DNA of 64,000 nt from Pararge aegeria (GCF_905163445.1 NC_053191.1:13640001-13704000), one strand, 5' to 3'; positions 32,910 through 46,800 are shown, counted from the first letter of the stretch. Notes: a model not told the origin generated them from the letters alone. Numbers and translations are program-made.

Positions 32910-33161
32910 TAATAAATGGGGGTAAAAAGAGGTCCCGGGTTCGATTCCCTGGTCAGAATAAAAATGTTCTATACATGATATTTTAAAAAAAATCTAGGTA
33001 TAACCTTTTCGGTCCAAGTCCCACCTATTTTTATATCGCTGTCGTTCTGGTTTCCTTATTTAAGGGATGTCAAAGAATGTAATGCAAAGTGTAAGTATAA
33101 TACAAAAAACAGTGATTTTACCCATTTCGAAGCCCGGGCGAATAATGGATGTAATGTTATG

Positions 33162-33535
33162 TCTATATATATAAAAGAGAACGTGTGTGGGTATGTTCCG
33201 TTTAGGCTCCGAAACGGTTGGACCGATTTCAATGAAACTTTCAGGGAATCTCCGGATTGAGCGAGTAATCCTGTAAAGTTTGGTGACAATCGGAGAACTC
33301 CTATTTTTGAACTGACAAACTGTCAAATACAGCTTTTATTTACTATGATGATATTCTATTGTTGGGTGTACATGGGTGTAGATAATGATCTTCACCCGCT
33401 CGAGAAGAGAGTAGAAGAGAATGAATACGGAGAGAAATAAATGATTTAATATGTTATGAGACTTAAATAAAAAATTTTGTTGTTTAAATAAAATAAAGCA
33501 AAATCTAGCCCGGCGAAGCGGGCTGGGTACGCTAG
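33162..33535 (+). mobile_element. Non-autonomous Helitron
   Basis: Starts TCTATATATATAAAAGAGAA and ends with the hairpin AGCCCGGCGAAGCGGGCT followed by GGGTACGCTAG, then T. The 3' terminus is textbook Helitron. The 5' flanking base is G rather than the usual A. 374 bp, no Rep/helicase. A different family from the copies at 1320 and 7320. Confidence 0.75.
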
Positions 33536-33869
33536 TAATTAATAAATATTGTAAAAAGGTGTGTACCTATACTGTCATATATTTATTTTTTTATTAAAAC
33601 TTCCTTATGTTAGGGTAACTATATGGTTGTAATTACCTGGAATTTAATAAATAAATTTTAAGTTAACCGGTGACACCAATCTTACCTGTGATGATGCAGT
33701 CTTAGAAGATGGTAGCGGACGAACCTGATAGGGATATGGAAATTATATTTTCAAACACGGTTTCGTATCGGAACGCTCAATCACTTTGTACTACCAGAGT
33801 AAAAGATTCTGGTCTTAAAAAACCTCGCCACTTATGGAATTTATATAATTTTTTTAATAGTGCTTATTA

Positions 33870-35200
33870 TATATTATCTACAGGCGTATTTGATAACACG
33901 GTTTAAAAGCGGAGAGCGACGTCGTGGGAACAATTTGTGTGGATTGGTATTTACACTATTAAAAACATTATGGAGAATTCCCAGGCATGCAGGATTTCTG
34001 AAGATGTTTTCCTACACCGTTAGACCAATCAAATACTTAATTTGTAGAATGAATAGTTACTTTGTTTTTTTTTCATTGTTTGACTTTGGTCGCCATAAAA
34101 CCTTTCAGCCAATCTTCAGTATGTTGCTTCGTTAAGTCTCACCTAATACATCTCATTCATATGTCATCATATTTCAAACATATGTCCCAATTACATTTTA
34201 GCAAGAATAGGCACACTACGCGAAATTAGGAAAATCAAGTTTTAAAGCGGAAATAATAAAAACAAGTAATTTTATATTTAAAATAAACACCAGGTAGGTA
34301 TTAATACAAGGTTCCCGTCGTTCAAGAGAAAAAAAATAACAATCGTCATATCTAGGTCACGATAAATAATAATAATTATAATAATATCATGGATTTGCTA
34401 TCAAAATATTTGCTTAAATAATATTACCTATGTTGCTAATTATATGTTCTAATTTATGTTACATTATAAGTTTGAGGACTGGTTTCGATACACAGTATAC
34501 AATGGTGCAATTTTTATTTTATTTAAAATAACCAAAATACTCTAAGTCATGTCATTTTTTATTTTTATTTTAGACACTATGAAAGTAAACAAGCCAAATA
34601 TAATATGTGGCCCGAAATTAGCTAACCGTCTGTTATAATCTGTTTTCCAAGTATCTTATACAATTGCGTCTTAGCTCTTATTTCAAATCAGTTTCAGAAA
34701 TTTTTCTAATCTACCAATTCATTGGCATCAGTAACCTGCCTCTATTTTCCTATTGGCGTCATTATAATTTTCCAATGGCGTACCACTGACAGTCTAATAA
34801 TACAAATGAGATATCAATGAGATGGTAGTGTTGAACATGTGCTATTTTAAGATCGTTTATACCCAAACTACATGTTTTACATAACAAAAAAATAAATTAA
34901 TTAGCTTTTCAAGGGAAAAAAAAAGTACTATTATTCTTAGTCTAAATAATTCTTATTATTATTATAGTTTAATTTTAATTTAATTCTAACAAGAATTTTA
35001 GTCTAAGTAAACAAAATTATTATTATTTATGCAACTGCACGGTCATAAAATTATCAACAAAAATAATACGCGACGCATTAAAAACCTGTTACTTTTTTGA
35101 ATAATTTCTCAACAGAACGCAAGATTAGTTGGCGTGAGAGTCCAGTGGATATCTAATTATAGCGATCATTTAGGTGTTATCTTAGTTACGTGATCCTAAG
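33870..35200. other. Intergenic AT-rich DNA, nothing recognisable
   Basis: Apart from an S3-like scrap at 33970-34020 ('aggcatgcaggatttctgaa') I see no gene, RNA or clear repeat. Confidence 0.4.
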
Positions 35201-35202
35201 GT

Positions 35203-35335
35203 TGCCTGGAAGAGATCGCTACTAAGCGACAAGGCCGCCCTTTGTATCCTACTTTTTAAGTTTATTTTTGTTGTGTCCATTGTTTTTTTTTTCCTATTTG
35301 TGGTGTACAAATAAAGTGTATAAATAAATAAAAAA
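35203..35335 (+). repeat. LINE 3' tail with AATAAA
   Basis: 'ggttgcctggaagagatcgc', 'gcgacaaggccgccctttgt', 'gtgtacaaataaagtgtata'. Relative of 15390-15690 and 19913-20120. Confidence 0.55.
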
Positions 35336-35388
35336 TAGTGGAAAACTATCGCCTAAATAGGAACACGTTCTTTTTTTTAATTCACTAC

Positions 35389-35705
35389 AACTTAGCCCTT
35401 TGACTGAAATCGCACCTGGTGGTAAGTAATGATGCAGTCTAAGACCACCATACAGGCTAACAGGTAGCGGGCTAACCTGTTAGCGTGTATGGTGGTCATA
35501 ACCATAATGGGATTCTACGCGACATGCATAGCACCGGAACACTAAATCGCTTAGCGGCACGTCTTTGTTGGTAGACTGGTGACCAGCCACCGGCCAAAGC
35601 AAGAAATTCAGAAATTATAAATTCCCGAATTGCCCCTGCCGGTAATCGAACCCGGGGCCTTCGACTTAAATGCACAGCGCTCACCGTTGCGCCAGGGAGG
35701 TCGTC
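35389..35705 (+). repeat. Dispersed repeat S2 with an internal long hairpin
   Basis: A near-complete S2 copy ending 'cgttgcgccagggaggtcgt'. At 35441-35498 it contains an inverted repeat not present in the other copies: GACCACCATACA, one mismatch, GCTAACAGGT, a 9-nt spacer, then the complements. Confidence 0.7.
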
Positions 35706-35719
35706 AAAATGATCATCGT

Positions 35720-36415
35720 TACATCAGAACGTAATCGTAGTTTATGTGAAAATCCCTCCGTGACCCATCGATTTGACTTACTATTAGGACGACGGTATGC
35801 TCAAAGACTACGGTACTTATATACTACAGTGTTAGGTAAATAGTATTCACCTACCACATATAAAGCTGAGGTCCTACTGGACTGGAAACGAACGGTAATA
35901 TCAATATATCATTTACTATGTGTATTGTCATTTTTAAAATTATTGTGCAATTATGTACCGAATAATGAAGCCGCAAACATAAAAACACTCGTGAATAATA
36001 TAGCTGTCACCAACAGAATAAAAGTCAAGGGTTAAATACTTTATTCAATCGCCGCGCAGACGTGAACGTAATTGCTTCTATTAGCTTTTTACCTATTTTT
36101 ATTTGGGGAAAAAAAAGTGTATTGTCTATTGAGACATATCCTTTATTTATATATATAATAAAATATTGTCGTATGTGTATGGTATGTAGTACCCGTTTAA
36201 ATATTTTTAGTAATTTTGATTAACCACGAAAACCTTTGTTTTCATTCTTTAATAATTATGGCATAGCAGGCGTGGCTTAGTGACACTAATCTCGAAGCGG
36301 CATTGTGGGAAACGGCGTAGTGAGAACTATTCTGGCAAAAACCTGCAATATTTCTAAGAACTTCACACAATCTGTTGAGAGTGCATGAAGACTCGATTTG
36401 AATTTTGTTCCCATG
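35720..36415. other. Intergenic DNA, nothing recognisable
   Basis: No gene or clear repeat seen. Confidence 0.4.
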
Positions 36416-36427
36416 TACCCCTTAATT

Positions 36428-36688
36428 AATTAATAAATAAATAAATATGTACCCCTAAAATACACACATTGCCATCTAGCCCCAAAGTCGTAACTCGTGT
36501 TATGGATACTAAGATAGCTGATGAATATTTTTATGAATATCTTACATAAATACTTATAATATACAGATAAACACCCAGAAAATTAAAAACATTCATGTTC
36601 ATCACACAAACATTTTACACTTGTGGGAATCGAACCCACGTCCTTGGACTCAAGAAGCAGAGTCGCTGCCAACTACGCCAGTCGACCG
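36428..36688 (-). mobile_element. tRNA-like SINE, family S1
   Basis: Reverse-oriented copy; B-box complement 'gtgggaatcgaacccacgtc' at 36623-36642. Confidence 0.75.
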
Positions 36689-36699
36689 ACTAAGCCGAC

Positions 36700-37800
36700 C
36701 GACTAGAATAAAAGACGTTAGTACAATTCAAATGTTTATATTTCAAATAGGATATGCTAAACCGGAAAAATATTACAAACATTTAAAAACCGAAGTTAAA
36801 TTATACAATTTTAATTTCTAAACAAAAAGTTGCTAGAGGTGATAAAATGGTTCCGTATGTATAAAATACGTTTTAAACGGCATCCTTTGAGGGCCACTCG
36901 TGTGCAATTACACACTTTATTTTTTTAGTTCAATATAATAATATGAGCGAAGAAAGCACGATTTGGTTTAGTCCATTCTCAATATGGTACCTAACCACAT
37001 TTATGAACACCACTAGAACTGTAACCTTTAGGACAAAGAATCAAATCACAAGCGGCAGGATTCACTTGGGAACATATTTCACCGATAAAAATTTCTGAAT
37101 TAAATATCTAAACTCTAACACATTCTAACACATATCTTTGAAATGTATGATTTTCTTATCATATCTCAACGCTTCCTACAATTCGACATTTTAATATTAA
37201 TTTTTTCGCTAACGTCGATAACCTCTCCTTGAAAACACATTTTAACAGTTCAACACATTTTGTTACATTAAAATTCATATTATTATTCCTAAAACTCCAC
37301 ATTTTGAAAAAGAAAATGAATTTGAGAATTCAACTATTTAAGAAGTCGACAATTGAACAATTCGCTAAACAAAATTTTTTTTTTTTATATTTTAGCTACA
37401 GCCACATTTTAGGAATTCAACTAGCAGGGATTTCTTTCTTTGGCTCTCCCAATTAGTATACAGTTCCGTACATCATCCAAGACGAAAACTTTAGATATAA
37501 AATTTCAATAGAATCTGTTTTAAAACTAAATTTACAGTTGTAAATACTCAAGTTTTTTCTCTAACTTGTCTTATTATATAGACAATCATTTCGTTACTTT
37601 TTAGTGTAAAATATGTTAACAAATAAAATATAAAGAGATAGAATATCTCAAAAAAAAATCAATTCACAATGTTCCCTGTAATAAAGGATAGCGGTATTTG
37701 TGGACGTATCAATTTAGTTGAGATTAGAGATATGTGTACCCGAAAGTGCATCATTAGCTAGCAATTAATATTAGATAAGGCTACATTTAAGTCTGCACCA
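36700..37800. other. 3' flank of the giant gene, nothing recognisable
   Basis: AT-rich; short ORFs at 36621-36821 and 37229-37456 have no recognisable content. The 3' UTR of the giant gene should lie here. Confidence 0.4.
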
Positions 37801-37802
37801 GA

Positions 37803-40800
37803 CTATCTTTCATGTTGATTCAATCGACGAAGGCTGGTGACTTCCATACCGAATATAGCAAATTTGGCCGGCTCTTCAAAGTGAACCTATAGAAATAAAA
37901 TCATCTTCATCATCCACAATTAAAGTTACGTTTTTGGCTGGCGGGAGGCTTCGACCGTGGCTAGCTACCAACCGTGACTAGTACCGACAAAGAAATAACA
38001 CTAAGCGATATGGCCGGCATACCCCAACAGTTTAGCCTGTTGCCATCTTAGCCAGCCGATGAGATTGCAGTCGAGGGCTTAATTCTAGTAAAATAAAAAA
38101 TAAAAAATAGAGTAAGCTGGCTTCATCTTGATAGGAAAAAGGGGTTGAGATCATCAGGCTGCTACAATGCGAGTTGGCGGGCTTATTAAATAGTCTGTGT
38201 ATTTTTATCAATCGATACAATCACAAAGAATCTGAATTTGTGGACGCTTGCAATAGGCATGATGGCGGTAAAAAATAATCGCTAAAATATTCTATTTATC
38301 TAATGATATAAAATTCAAAAAAAGACCAACACACATTTAAGAACATTATGCGAAATCTCAGGCTTGCAGGTTAACTCACGATGTTTTCCCTCACCGTTGA
38401 AACCAAACACTGGCAAGTGATATTTTAATCATTTAGAACGCACAAACTTGATAAGTTACAAGTTCGTGCCGGGGATCGAAATCGGCACCCCCTAAAGGAA
38501 GCCAGCTCTAACCACTTATAATGATAAAACGTGTTCTCATTTTCATATATTTTTAATTAGTTTTTGATCAACAACTGAGAGAATCGAAATAAGATGGTGT
38601 CTTTAGAGAATATCAATACGATTTATACCCACCTCTTTATTATTGTCATCGCTATCCTGACTAATATCAGGTGGAATGTTGGGTCCCAGCTTCTCAGCTA
38701 AAGTCTTAATCTGAAGAAAATTGTAAGCTTAATATTATCAAGCTAAGCTCAGTGTTCTGTCTTCAGACTTCAGGAAGTTGCTATAGCTTTCCAAGAACAA
38801 AAACTCCTAAAATATTTAAGCGTAGCAGGTTTTTAAAATTGTTATTATGTGTTACTGGGTTTTCTTTATTTAGATATAATATACGAGTAGTTCGGACCGT
38901 AGACGGTGATTAGTGCGGAAACCCCCGAATCACCGCACTGACGCGCTCACTCAACACAGTAATATTAGTGAGACACAAATTTTGCTGCGTTGATATGGAC
39001 AGGGTCATTAAACACAAAAGATGGCATCAACTTATTGGCGCTGAAACATATTAAGATCATCAAGCGGCAAGCACGAGATTTGAAACTCTTGTTTCTTTTT
39101 ACAATGATAAGCCCCATTGTCGTCACTAAAATACGAAAGGTTCTTTTGTTTACTAGTACTTTAAGAGTATTCTAAAAGATGGCGCTGGTTTATTTGTGAG
39201 ATGAATTAGTGTACTTGTTTGCAAGACTATCGTCGCTTAGCTAACAATACTGTTCAAGTCAAATTGGCATAGTTTAAGGAGATACATAACATGGTGGGAA
39301 ACATCTATAAGTTTTATTTCCTAGCAATTGTTTTACCTTATTTATTACCTAGGTATTAGATTAAATTGTGTAGACCGGGCAAACACGTGGTAGCGGCAGC
39401 GAAAAGAAAACTTACGAAACCGAACCTTAAAGACCCTAAGCTGGAAAGGAGGACAAAAGTTACAAAGAACTTACGTGCAAATATTTTAATGGATATGCGG
39501 TAATGGTTCGGCAGTGGTCTTCACTTCATATGAGCGCACAAGCAGTGCTACCCAACCCTACAATTTTTATATTACTCGTATAGGAGGGGAAATATTTTTC
39601 ATTTTATGTCATCTTTCTGCTTATGCCTACCCTAAGTACAACCCTGGTAAAAAAACCCTGTGCACGCCTCGGCTGTTAGCTAAGCGACGCTATATCTATT
39701 AATGTATATCGATGACCGCTTTGGCTGTGTATAACTCACATTGGGGTATTGGGAGAAGCAAGCGCGCGCTCGGCCGCGGCAAGACGGCGCCACCGCACGC
39801 CCGTAACGATCGCGGTCCGCCGGGTCAAACATGTAGTAACCTAAAATTGACAGCCGGTAAAATCCCACCGCGCCACTGCAGCTTTGCAAATCTACATATA
39901 ATCCGTATGCATGTACATATATATTGTACATATATATAGTATATATACAACGTGCACTAGAATAACGAAATAATATTGAAGGATGCATAAGTATATTTCA
40001 TAAGGAATCACCCTGTAAAAAATTCAAAAGAAGCATATTTATTTTTGTATACAAACGAATTCAAAACATTCCAAGTGTTTATTTATGACAACATTATTGA
40101 AGATAAAAGCGCGACACGCGCATATTACCTACGCTACGCGACCTACCTAATAAAGTGACAGGACCCACTTGATTTTAATTTTGCATGTGATGTTAGGGCT
40201 GTACCTAATTTCTTTCAGTAAAAACTATGACGGTTGTTTACCTACTCAAAAACTATAAGGTTTCGGTTTTACGGATAAGTCTCAGAGATAGTACATAATT
40301 AACCTTTAAAGTCTGTGAAGTATTGGTTGTTGTATATTATATATTTTTTCCACTACAAGTTATTCCTTGACTGAAATAATAAATTCCCAAATTGCCCCTG
40401 CCGGAAATCGAACCCGGGATCTCCCACTTAAATTCACCAAAGTGCACGACTCATTAATAAAATAGCTATCCAATTATTTGTCAATAAATAACGAAAAAAA
40501 AACACATGAGTCGTGCAAAATAAAAAGAAAAAAAAAAAAATTTAAAACAGCTGTACTAGGAAAGTGATACACAGGCGCCCCTGGTGGAATAAAATGTACA
40601 TAATATCTATAGATATAGATATATCACCATCCATGTTAATTTTACATGGATATATATAGATATACAGTCTTGCAGTTTTCGTTTTTTTCAATTGCAATTA
40701 AACTACACTGAATTAATTAATCATTCGCATTCAGTGACCTACAATCGTCGATTAGAATTTTTTTTTTTAATTTAAAAAAAAAAATTCTAATCGACTTTTA

Positions 40801-43800
40801 AAAAAATCCATTATTAACTCAAATAATGGATTTTTTCACAAGTTAAGAGTGTTTTCGGGTTTCACACATGACGGACAGGAAAATTTTTTGACCTATTTTG
40901 GTGTTTTTTTCCAATTCTATTGCAGTAAATCAATTTTTTAAAAGTATGGAATTAATCTCCATTAAATTATCTCGACAATAGTATGCAAAATATCTTGATT
41001 CCGTGAACTAACAAGGCTATAATAATAAAAATAGCCGCCGAAATGAGGCGAAAAAAATTTTTCGATCGTAAAGCACTCTCTGATGCTTCGCATCATGAGT
41101 CGTGCAACATCTTTACCGAATAATGCATCAAAAGTTCAATATTGAACATGTCATGGTACTAGTTATATTTTTTTTAGAAAATGATAAAAATAAACCTTTT
41201 TATGACCATAGGCATACATTAAAGTATGAGGATAGTTGCTAAATACTATGCTAAACACTAATGCTACCGGCTTTAGTAACCAAGTTCAGGCCGTTTAGTG
41301 TCTTTCCGTCTGAAAAGTAGGTAGCACACACACACTAATTAAATTAAATTCCATTTTTAAAAACGACGAATAAAAACTGCTGTCAACCATCCATTAGCAC
41401 TGCTCCATGAGACTGCACTACGTAGACTTGAACTAAAAGAGTCTTTCTTCTTTAGAGGTATTTTCTTAATATCTCTTCATTAACATAGAAATCTGATTTC
41501 GTTTAAAAGTTGTTTTCCTGATTAGGATAATGCTACCTCTTGGAGTCCTGAAGAGTGCAACGGCGAAATCTCCGCGGCCTGCAACGAACACACCCGATTT
41601 CTCTTCCCGGAAGAATTCTGTGACCTGTTCAAAAGTGATATAACAATGATTTAACGTAAGAATGTATTATAATAGAGAATCTAATATTATAAATGCCAAA
41701 GTGTGTGTTGTTTGTTTATCCTTCCTTCAAGCCTTAACAAAGCAATCAATCAACCAGATTTTTGGATAGAAGATAGAAGAATTGTAAGGATATAGGCTGT
41801 TTTTTATCCCAAAAAACAAACGGTTCTGAAGAATTTGTAAAAAAACCGTAAATCTCTCGGCTGTATGTTGCAACAGCTAGTTAGCCTTCCAACATAACGA
41901 CTTAAAGACGATGGCTGATCTGAGGGATGATCATAGTAATAGTATAAAGAGAAAGATGGTAATGTGTCGCGCATTAATCCAGGAACGTGTAAGTATAAGG
42001 ATAAATAACGTTTGGGCAAAGCTGCAGAATGCTTTTGCTTCGTAGAAGTGCAGCCGATCCTGGAAAAACTAAACTAAGTTACCGAGGACAACCTAATTTT
42101 AATTATTTTGTGCTAATAGTTCCGGCTCGGTGGAAGGACTTACTGCCTTCCACCGAGCCGGAGGAGGCAAGGAAGACAGTTCGGACTTTTGGTCTAAGGG
42201 TAAAATCTACCATACCGTAGTGATAAGATCGCTTCATAGCTAAAGTTTTTTGCATTTATGTTAGAAGCGCTATTGTAAACGTATTACGAATAACATAACC
42301 TAGGAAGATTACGATTACTGTTTGAAAGATTGAAAGTAAACTGTTTTCTAAACTATGGCAATAGTTTGCTGTTGCTTGAAGTTCAATTTGCCATCGCCGA
42401 TGACAATTTTTGTAACAGAAAACTATCTCCATCATTCAGTATATTGTTTATATTGTTACACACTGACGATAACAGCAAATTGTCCGAAAAGGAGTTTTGG
42501 CATCTAAACTTTTGTCAAATTAATTAGAATCATCTAGAATCTAGATGGACTTTCAAGAGGTAAAAGAAATATCCAAATCTGTTGACAGATTCTTATTCAG
42601 TGACATAATCAAGATAAAAATGAAACATTACCTTTTCAAGAAGATCATTATCTACGGTGCCTTTTTGACGAGGCCTGTACACAACAACGCGACACACACA
42701 GTTGCCAGGCGTATAGAATTTCCGCAGGATCTGAAATTTCACCAGAAGCGCAATTCTATGACAATGAGCATAAAATCTTTGGCTATGCTAAGAACTTAAT
42801 TTTGATAATTTCTCGAAATAAATTCAGGATTGCGAGATTATAGTTACATAATACTAAAGTTAACAAAACAATCTGTTGGCTAAACCGAAGAGAAAGAAAT
42901 TCGTAATCAAATGTGGTCTAAGATGGATCATTTTTGGGATAGAATTGCCCTAACTAAACCAAGTAATAATAAAATATTATAAATTAGGTGCTTATTTAAA
43001 AAATTTTTGACTAGCTAAAGGTCCAAAATCTCCAAAGAAACGAAATTAGTCGAAGCTGCATTCTATATTCTCACCTGTACGATATTAAGTATTTTAGAAG
43101 GTGGTCGGAAGTGCAGAAAGCTGTCCTGGTAAAGTTGATCACCGCTCTCAAGGATCTGGTCAAGGGTGGACGAACACCATCGACATACATCTTCCACTCT
43201 AGACATTGCTACCGCCATAATGGAACAAGAAAGAGCCTGCGAAGCATGTAAATCGACATTTGCTTTTGATAAACTAGTCCACAGCGTATTGATAATAATT
43301 TTCTATTTTATTATTCAAGAAAAAGCAGAAAGAAAAGAAGCGTGAGAGAACATCATGTGTTGACTCAACAATTGTAGTAGGAGCAGTCGCAAGACCGGCG
43401 GGCGGTCTTGCGACTGCTCCAGTTATTACAGTTTCCGATATTAATAATAATCAATGTGATCCAAAATCTTAAGAAGGCAGATTGAATAAAGTAGTACTAG
43501 CTGTTCTTTTCCTACTCTTTCCTGCATATAAGAAAAGCACTACTAAATTATTTTTTTTCAAAACCGAATATTTTGGAATAAGATCCAACCAACTTCGAGT
43601 GAAAGCGAAAACTTTGGAAACATCTAGATTATTTTTCCACGAAGCCCCTACGATTATGCCCCAGGCAAACTTTAGAGAACGAGCTTAAGCTCTATCTAGA
43701 ATGGCGTTTCGTATTACAAAGTAGTCAAATATAGGTTACTTCTAGCGACAATTTGATTGAATTTACTAGGCTAAGCTATTTTTTTTTAAAACCACAGAAC

Positions 43801-46800
43801 AAATAACTTTTAACGCTTTCGTCCCATATTAGCTTAGAATTATGCCTATCAGAAGCGAACCCTCTTAGCTGTTCTCACCTGATTACCACGTGAAGCAAAT
43901 GGGAATTTCCGACAGCACATCGAGTGTTGAGCCGAAAGGAACTGGGTGCCATCATTGAGGACTAGCCAACCACTTGTATTGCGTTGACCTAAAACAAAAT
44001 TATTGTCTTTAAAATATAATATCCTTATTCCGCTTGCACTAAGGGTGTCTAGTAGACTGGCTTTACGTAAAAAAAAAAGTTCCACGCAAGCAAGAAGTAT
44101 AAAATCATGCTGACCTTTCAGCTTCCCTTCTCCTTTATCCTTTCTCTCAGAGGCTCTCTGCGCATCAACACATGTGGCACTACCAGGAGGATGTTTTCTA
44201 TCTTTTTCCGCAGCACGACGTTTCTTACCCTCTATGGTAACCTAGTATAAATTCAAGAATCTTTTTAAAAACTTTCAATTCCTTTTCTTATTTAAAAGCC
44301 TAAAAGCAAAAGTGTCCTTTTTGGTCGTTTGTCCTTCTTTCATGCAGCTTACAGAAGAAACGATCCACGTGTTTCAATTAAAATTTTAATTTAATTGCAT
44401 TTCACTTTACATTATTTATACATTGTTAATAATATTATCCCAATAATTAAAAGAAATTGTAATGAGTAATTGGGGTAGTAGAGGCAGACAATTTAATAAT
44501 AAAAATTATAATAGTTCATTATTTAAAATCGTTTACAGTTTTAGCTTTATTATTTAAATATTTTTAAAGGGTATATATAAACACTTTATAATTCTCTTGC
44601 TTTTTTATATTTAATAGGATTCTATAATAAATTCGAATGCACATTGGATTTGGACCAGAACTATGCAATTTTAATTTAGATTTTTGTTGGAGTAAATTAA
44701 ATTCACGATTTCGTCGCAGTTTATGATGACGTTAAATTTTTGGAAATCATTCGAATTTGATATCGAATCAACTTGCACGAAACGTTGAAAACGTTTCTGA
44801 TAAAAACTGCTTGGGTGTGGAACGCATAAAAATATGAAAAGGCATTCATTTATCAATGCTGTACTGAACTAACTTTGCTAGTAGCTGGTACAAGTTTGAC
44901 ACCCGGCGGTGCGCGAACTATGGGTGGATCAACGCCACCTAGTTTCTTAATGGGCTGGACGGTTACAGCCATTGCGTAAAGTTGAAAGTCGTGCTTTGGT
45001 CGTTCAGTCACCGGTATGTTTTGAAGATAACTGAAATTTTAGAAGGCTTGTTTTAATAGTAATCTTTTACTATATTGTATTAGTAGTATCTAGATTGATT
45101 GTTAGTGATTCAATGAAATAGGAATGGATCAGTAGTATCGGATTTACCGTGAACTTGATTAACTATACGCTACGCTAAGCTAACTGAATTCGTCTTAATT
45201 ACGTCCAAGTTTCTTAATATTCAACAATTTAATTAATATAAAACAATCCTAATTATTTCAAACTACTAATTATTTTACCTATTAAGTAAAGTTTTACGTA
45301 ACATCATAATGTGTATGATTTACATTAAATAGTATGTTTGCTATACACCCATATCAAAGGATTTTTAGAAAAAAATAACGAAAACATACAAATACAATCA
45401 TTACATTAGTAAATTTTATAAAAAGTAAGATAGACTCATACAGAAAAATTTAACCCACGAGAAGATAAATCTCCACTTACGCAAACGCCATCAGTTTCGC
45501 CGAAGTAAACGTTAAAACACACGCAGCGCCATCATCCTACGACACAATTTATATTGTGATCAAAATAATGTTGCTTTAAAACGTTTTTGTTAAGAGTTTA
45601 GCGTTGGGTCTCTTCCCACAATGAGAAGGGGCTATTTGTGGACCCAAAGGGACTTTAAACACCTTTAAAAACATTATGGAGAAACTCAAAACTTTCAGGT
45701 ATGCAGGTTTCCTCACAATGTCTTCCTTCAACGTTGAAGAAAGTGATATTTTAATTGCTTGAAACGCACATATTTTTGAAAAGTTACAGGTGCGTGCTCA
45801 GATTCAAACTCGGCTCACTCAATCGGCTATCACCACTTCTTTGAAAGATGGATTACCGCACCAAAAAGATGAGTTAACCAAAAAGTTAATGAAATAAAAT
45901 GGAAAGCTTGACTGTAAGCTTTAACATTCATCTAATCTAAGTCAACTGGGCCAATTATTTCGAAATCTTGTAATTGATTGGACCCGAAATTTTTAATAAG
46001 ACTAGTATTTTAATATAATATGTTTACCTGGGCATCAATCCTCAACCCCGTGGGTCCACAAGCGTGGGGCTCCATCATGTAGAAGGGCGGAGCGCCCGCC
46101 ACGCGCCAAACCGCAACAGCGTGTGGTATCGACCACAAGATGCCGTGCGTGTGCGTCTCGAAAAAACGCTCTAACGCACATCTGTTAAGTTCGATATTAT
46201 GATCATATTTTGCGCACAACTTTGTAGAGATTATAGTCCTCAACCCTCATTACAGTAGCCTTGAGAGTATATGATCCTAAACCAAACCACGTCGTTATAA
46301 ATAGTTTAATATTAAAGAGTTATCTTTGCCGGATTTCCGGGATATTACCTACTATTTCATCGATTTTTAAACTCCGTGGTAATCTGCAGCTCGTGTGCAT
46401 TATTTTGTTTATCCACTCCCATGGTTTAAATCCTCTATAAAAGATTCTGAAATAGCTTAATGACAACATTAAAACACCCAATGTCATAATACCCATTATA
46501 TCATCCAAACGGAGGAAATAATGTTGCACTGAATTTATTATAACACTCCTTTGTTTTATTCAATCCTTTCTTCTCTACAACGTGTATGAATTTTAAAAAG
46601 AACATTGTCATTAGCGCGACAGCACACCGCCAGATATATTAAATATTTTTTTGATATTTATACATAATTATATTTTTCAAATTTAATAGAATATAGAAAA
46701 AGTGAAGGGTAAGTAAAACAGCCATCGGGATCGGATCCTTCGAACATTAAAGAACAAATTCCAGTGAATTGTAATAATTGCTCTATACAAAAACAATTTG

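Larger units (their letters stand above)
37803..44241 (-). other. Giant gene, C-terminal module G and tail
   Basis: Exons 44115-44241, 43879-43988, 43075-43236, 42632-42730, 41537-41624, 39740-39840, 38633-38710, 37803-37886. A basic linker (VTIEGKKRRAAEKDRKH) leads into NQALSCSIMAVAMSRVED (Cys kept), STLDQILESGDQLYQDS, VTEFFREEKSGVFVAGRGDF, and GYYMFDPADRDRYGRAV (His replaced by Ala). The tail EKLGPNIPPDISQDSDDN ends in SLRRLNQHER. The GC-rich exon 39740-39840 lies 1.7 kb from its upstream neighbour, across MITE copy 2 and a foldback cluster. Confidence 0.8.

Noticed and set aside
39680..39988. 102-codon minus ORF as a separate gene
   Set aside because: Its informative part (39740-39840) is a spliced exon of the giant gene.
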